Positions 56,520 through 60,000 of a DNA stretch of 60,000 nt are shown piece after piece; position 1 is the stretch's first letter; every line of letters starts with the position of its first letter. Location: positions 5,531,001-5,591,000 of the forward strand of contig NC_079888.1 of the NCBI RefSeq assembly GCF_029227915.1, given 5' to 3'. The position numbers and the translations under genes were made by a program. The notes below the pieces were generated by a model, which searched no databases, was not told the origin of the DNA, and was given only the letters and a program-made list of their open reading frames with translations. Origin of the DNA: Hydractinia symbiolongicarpus. Lineage: Eukaryota > Cnidaria > Hydrozoa > Anthoathecata > Hydractiniidae.

Positions 56520-57120
56520 ATAGCATAAAGCTTTCTTTCAGGATGAATACTTCTCCCTTATTAGTAAATATGCATGACTAAAAACTTATGTCATGTTATA
56601 GCTGATGTAACATTGCATTATATGGTGTTTTGGTTTCTAAATTTATGTGACTTTTTGATTCATCTACCGGAGGCAATTGATTCTAACTTTTTCTGTGAAG
56701 TTTAGTCCGTATAGGATAAAACTCCCGTTATTGATAATTTTTTCCCTATGTTACATAAGGCTTTCTTTCAGCATGAATACTTTCTCCCTTATTAGTAAAT
56801 ATGCATGACTAAAAACTTATGTCATGTTATAGCTGATGTAACATTGCATTATATGGTGTTTTGGTTTCTAAATTTATGTGACTTTTTGATTCATCTACCG
56901 GAGGCAATTGATTCTAACTTTTTCTGTGAAGTTTAGTCCGTATAGGATAAAACTCCCGTTATTGATAATTTTTTCCCTATGTTACATAAGGCTTTCTTTC
57001 AGCATGAATACTTTCTCCCTAAGTAGTGAATGTGCGTAACCAAAAACCAATGTCATGTCACATTTGATGTAACATTACATTATATGGTGTTTCGGTTTCT
57101 AAATTTTTGTGACTTTTTGG
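56520..57120. repeat. 231-bp tandem repeat, about 2.6 copies
   Basis: The unit beginning GCTTTCTTTCAG starts at about 56528, 56759 and 56990. The first two units are almost identical. The third is diverged and incomplete. Each unit contains CTACCGGAGGCAATTG and AACTCCCGTTATTG. Non-coding. Confidence 0.9.
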
Positions 57121-57324
57121 TTCTTTTTTCCTAGTATTTCTGAAAACATTGGTGCCAAAAGGTTTATAGGAACTTGCTTATAGCAAGTTGCAAGGAAAGA
57201 AATATTTCATTTATTTTCAATAACCGTTATTGACACATCATTCTATCATTTTTTTTTTTTCAAGATGTTAGTATGGAGTACCAATGTCGAAGGTGAGAAT
57301 TTACGTTACATTATTTCGGAACAG

Positions 57325-60000
57325 AAATGAGTTAGCAATACGCTGACGTCATGACCTCTTACCTGGTGTGCTTGACACACTTCAAAGTAGAGTACTTACC
57401 TGCAAAATGTCCTAGCATTTATTCTTCTAAAATAATAAAAGAGGGAGATTCCCCTAGCAGTGAATAGCTCCTAAAATCCTAGTAGAAATAGGGTTAAACT
57501 AGTGGAAACAGTTATCACATAACAGCACATTAATTGATATACTTCAAAATATTTAAACTTGCGAGGCAAAAACAGAGGGTTTTCACATCAGGCAATTGTA
57601 CTTACCAATTACATTTACAAAAGTTTCAACATAGACCATTATATAAAATACCAGTCTGTAGCACACGAAAAGACGCACGTGCATCTGTCAAAAAATTATA
57701 TGCTATCTCCAAAACTACAAAAGAAAGTACCTTAAAGTAGGTAAAAATTGCATTAGTTTGCTGTATATAGCTTGAAATGACACAACTAAATTTGTCATAA
57801 TAATGAACATCTAAAACTACTCTAAAGACAAAATTGAGGAAGTAAAACTTGCGTTGCCATTCTATAGATGGATCACCATTCGTCTTAATCATTTTGTCAT
57901 CTAAAACAACATTTCCTATATACTATGTGGTACTGCAGATTCTCATTCCATAACTTGTGAAAGACAGAGTTTTGCTTACATCCACTTTTTGGAAGAATTT
58001 CTCGTCATGGTGATGAACATTATCACCAGTCACCAGAGTTTATGTGTTTTTTTAATATTGCATTCTGTGATATTGAGAGCTGTTACAGTGAAAACACTTC
58101 AAGATGACAAACTGTAAGGTTTGATAAGCTACTATTACTTTCATCATGTTCAATAATTTTTTGTAATATGTTTTGGCACGACATCGTCAGTACTCATGAA
58201 TGTTCCTTTAAAATTGTAAATAGTACCTACACCTCTTTATGAAAAAGAAGCTGATCTCCTTGACGTTAACCATACGTAAATATGTTTTGACGTACAGGTA
58301 TTATTAAAGATTTGACTGACGATTGAATGAGTCTTTACCTTGACAGTTCATCGACAGCGTTACAACTTAAATGTGCAACAAAGTTTTACCTTTAAATAAC
58401 CCGTTTTTAACATTTCCTGATATAATGCAATTAATGAGTTGAAATGAATATCAATTTGAAATATAAATGAACTTCTGGATTACTTATATTTAATAAAAAT
58501 GTCTGAAAGTCAATTGCGCCTTTTAAAGTATAAACATGTTTGTGACAATCGAGATTGTATAAGCGAGACGACCAGAAAAAGGAACGAATTTTCCTTACCA
58601 CTTTAAACTCCCCAATGTTAGATTGTAGAATGTCATCGCAGGGAACAACCAATAGCTGGTTGCTGTCCAAGCTGTAGTATCGTCTCTTTAGCGCGTTGTA
58701 ACGTTTACACCAGTTTAAAACAGAGAAGGAGATATCATGTTATCAAGCACCAAAAGATGGAAAATGTGTTCGTCGAGTTGATCCTGAAAAGGATAAGTTT
58801 TGTAACTGATACCGTCCTAAAGCTTTTCTTAAATGTAAACCACCCTTACTTTCTTCTTGCTTTCAACCTAAATAAGTCTTTATTACTTGCCGACTTCACT
58901 ACATTGATCTTTATTCTTTCTTTTTAATTGATACTTGGATGGACCCAGACCCTTTTTTCAAGCCCTTTTTCCATAATATCCTTCCAAATGTACATATTTT
59001 GCATCCTTAGGTTAAAAGAGCCTTGTTTCTTGATATAAAAACAGCCGGGAATAAGAAGCAATGTAGTGCACACAATTTTTCTGTGATGAAAACTTATTCA
59101 AAATGAGATTCAATAGATATGACACAAACTGTACATTGAAGTTAATTTACGGCTGTGCTACGTAACAGATGAACACAAGTAATCGTATAGTGAAGATGAA
59201 AACATGCGGAAAGCAGCATTAACGTTCCATACATACTTGGCGACGTAGTACTTTGAAGATGTGTGTTAATTGCCATTTTTATAACTCTGTTTTTTTTTCT
59301 TTCTTTGTAAACTTTCATAAACTATTTCCATATTTGGAGCAATACTACACCCATCCATCACAAATATTAATATTCAAAATCTTAAAATATGAATACACAT
59401 CAGCTTTTCTTTTGGTTCATTTCTTAACTAGCAAAATCATTACCTGCCACCCCAAACCCAAAACCCCAACAAACAGTTCCGCCAAAAGTAAGAATTTGAA
59501 ATTCCTTATCCATTCAAAGTATAAACAGCTGTTATAAAATCTTGCACGTCGCAAATACATAAAGTTTTGTTATTGTTTCTTTTATTTCAATCTTCACTTA
59601 ATATTTACTTCTTGAGCACAAAGACTCGTTATTTTACAGTTTACACTTTCATAACATCGATTTTGGTAGCAGCAATCCGTATCTCTATTTAGATACTTTT
59701 TTGATAGACGTCCTCTCAGTAATACACTATTATATGGCATGGAATTGTGAAAATTGTTATTTTTGAAAGTATTTAAATGAGCTCCACCTTTCTCTTATTT
59801 GTAAGCATCTCCTTACTCTTATACCTTAACCAGCTTCCAGCCTACGTTGCGAAGAGTGCTCTGAAAGATGTCCTTTTGTCTTGTTTACATCATAAGTTTA
59901 AAATATAAAAGGTGAGTATGTTTCTGTTTGCGATATTAATATTTTCATGCGGATGTCGTGATTATTCATGCATCACACTTTTATATGACTACGATAATAG
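57325..60000. repeat. Direct segmental duplication, copy B (runs off the window)
   Basis: The partner of 36570-39114, in the same orientation and still aligned at the last base of the window, where GACTACGATAATAG matches GATTACGATAATAG at 39101-39114. It is about 130 bp longer because of insertions, for example near 58860. Confidence 0.85.
57400..58783 (-). pseudogene. Copy B counterpart of the minus-strand multi-exon gene
   Basis: The same four segments are found. 58783-58715, after CTTATCCTTTTCAG: DEHIFHLLVLDNMISPS. 58662-58599: NQLLVVPCDDILQSNIGE, donor GTAAGG. 57655-57606: MVYVETFVNVI, donor GTAAGT, but one base longer before the ATG, which breaks the upstream frame. 57478-57400: ELFTARGISLFYYFRR, donor GTAAGT, with a TAG at its second codon. 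The first two segments can join in phase here if an unusual donor (GTTTTA) is used. Copies A and B thus carry different lesions. Likely pseudogene, or a gene whose structure I have misread. Confidence 0.4.

Overview
The window looks like an animal nuclear genome, most likely a cnidarian and possibly a hydrozoan. It is AT-rich and full of short introns with GT/AG ends, LINE and BEL/Pao remnants, Helitron-like and foldback elements, and minisatellites. The organism call is an inference. No tRNA, rRNA or CRISPR array was seen.

Layout. 1-5.1 kb: transposon debris (a SINE-like repeat, two 5'-truncated LINE tails in opposite orientation, a long-TIR DNA element). 6.1-8.9 kb: a two-exon kelch-repeat gene of 405 codons that reads as KLHDC2/KLHDC1, the substrate receptor of CUL2 ubiquitin ligases. 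11.2-12.8 kb (-): a two-exon gene for a secreted protein with nine near-identical 49-residue Met-rich repeats. 18.9-20.5 kb (+) and 22.5-23.5 kb (-): a tail-to-tail inverted duplication of a second secreted Met-rich gene, with 20 and 7 copies of a 17-residue repeat. 24.5-25.4 kb: decayed BEL/Pao pol. 31.0-32.1 kb: a 43-bp minisatellite with higher-order structure. 36.0-36.6 kb: two exons that may come from a SET-domain gene. 36.6-39.1 kb and 57.3-60.0 kb: a direct segmental duplication carrying exon-like coding segments on the minus strand. 39.2-41.3 kb (-): a hand-built four-exon gene model. 43.6-44.1 kb (-): a small secreted Cys-containing protein. 44.9-48.1 kb (-): a nearly complete endonuclease/RT LINE with a 2A-like motif. 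49.7-50.0 kb: a second, decayed RT. 55.8-57.1 kb: more minus-strand exons and a 231-bp tandem repeat.

The most interesting system is the Met-rich repeat family. Three genes share one plan: a 43-nt coding exon 1 that supplies most of a signal peptide, a phase-1 intron, then one exon of tandem repeats. All have a TATA box 70-95 bp upstream of the ATG. Almost every repeat carries one N-glycosylation sequon, and the mature proteins contain no cysteine. They look like abundant secreted structural, adhesive or metal-binding glycoproteins. I do not recognise them as a described family. The second most interesting item is the minus-strand family of small multi-exon genes at 36-42 and 55-60 kb, whose exons I could only assemble by hand.
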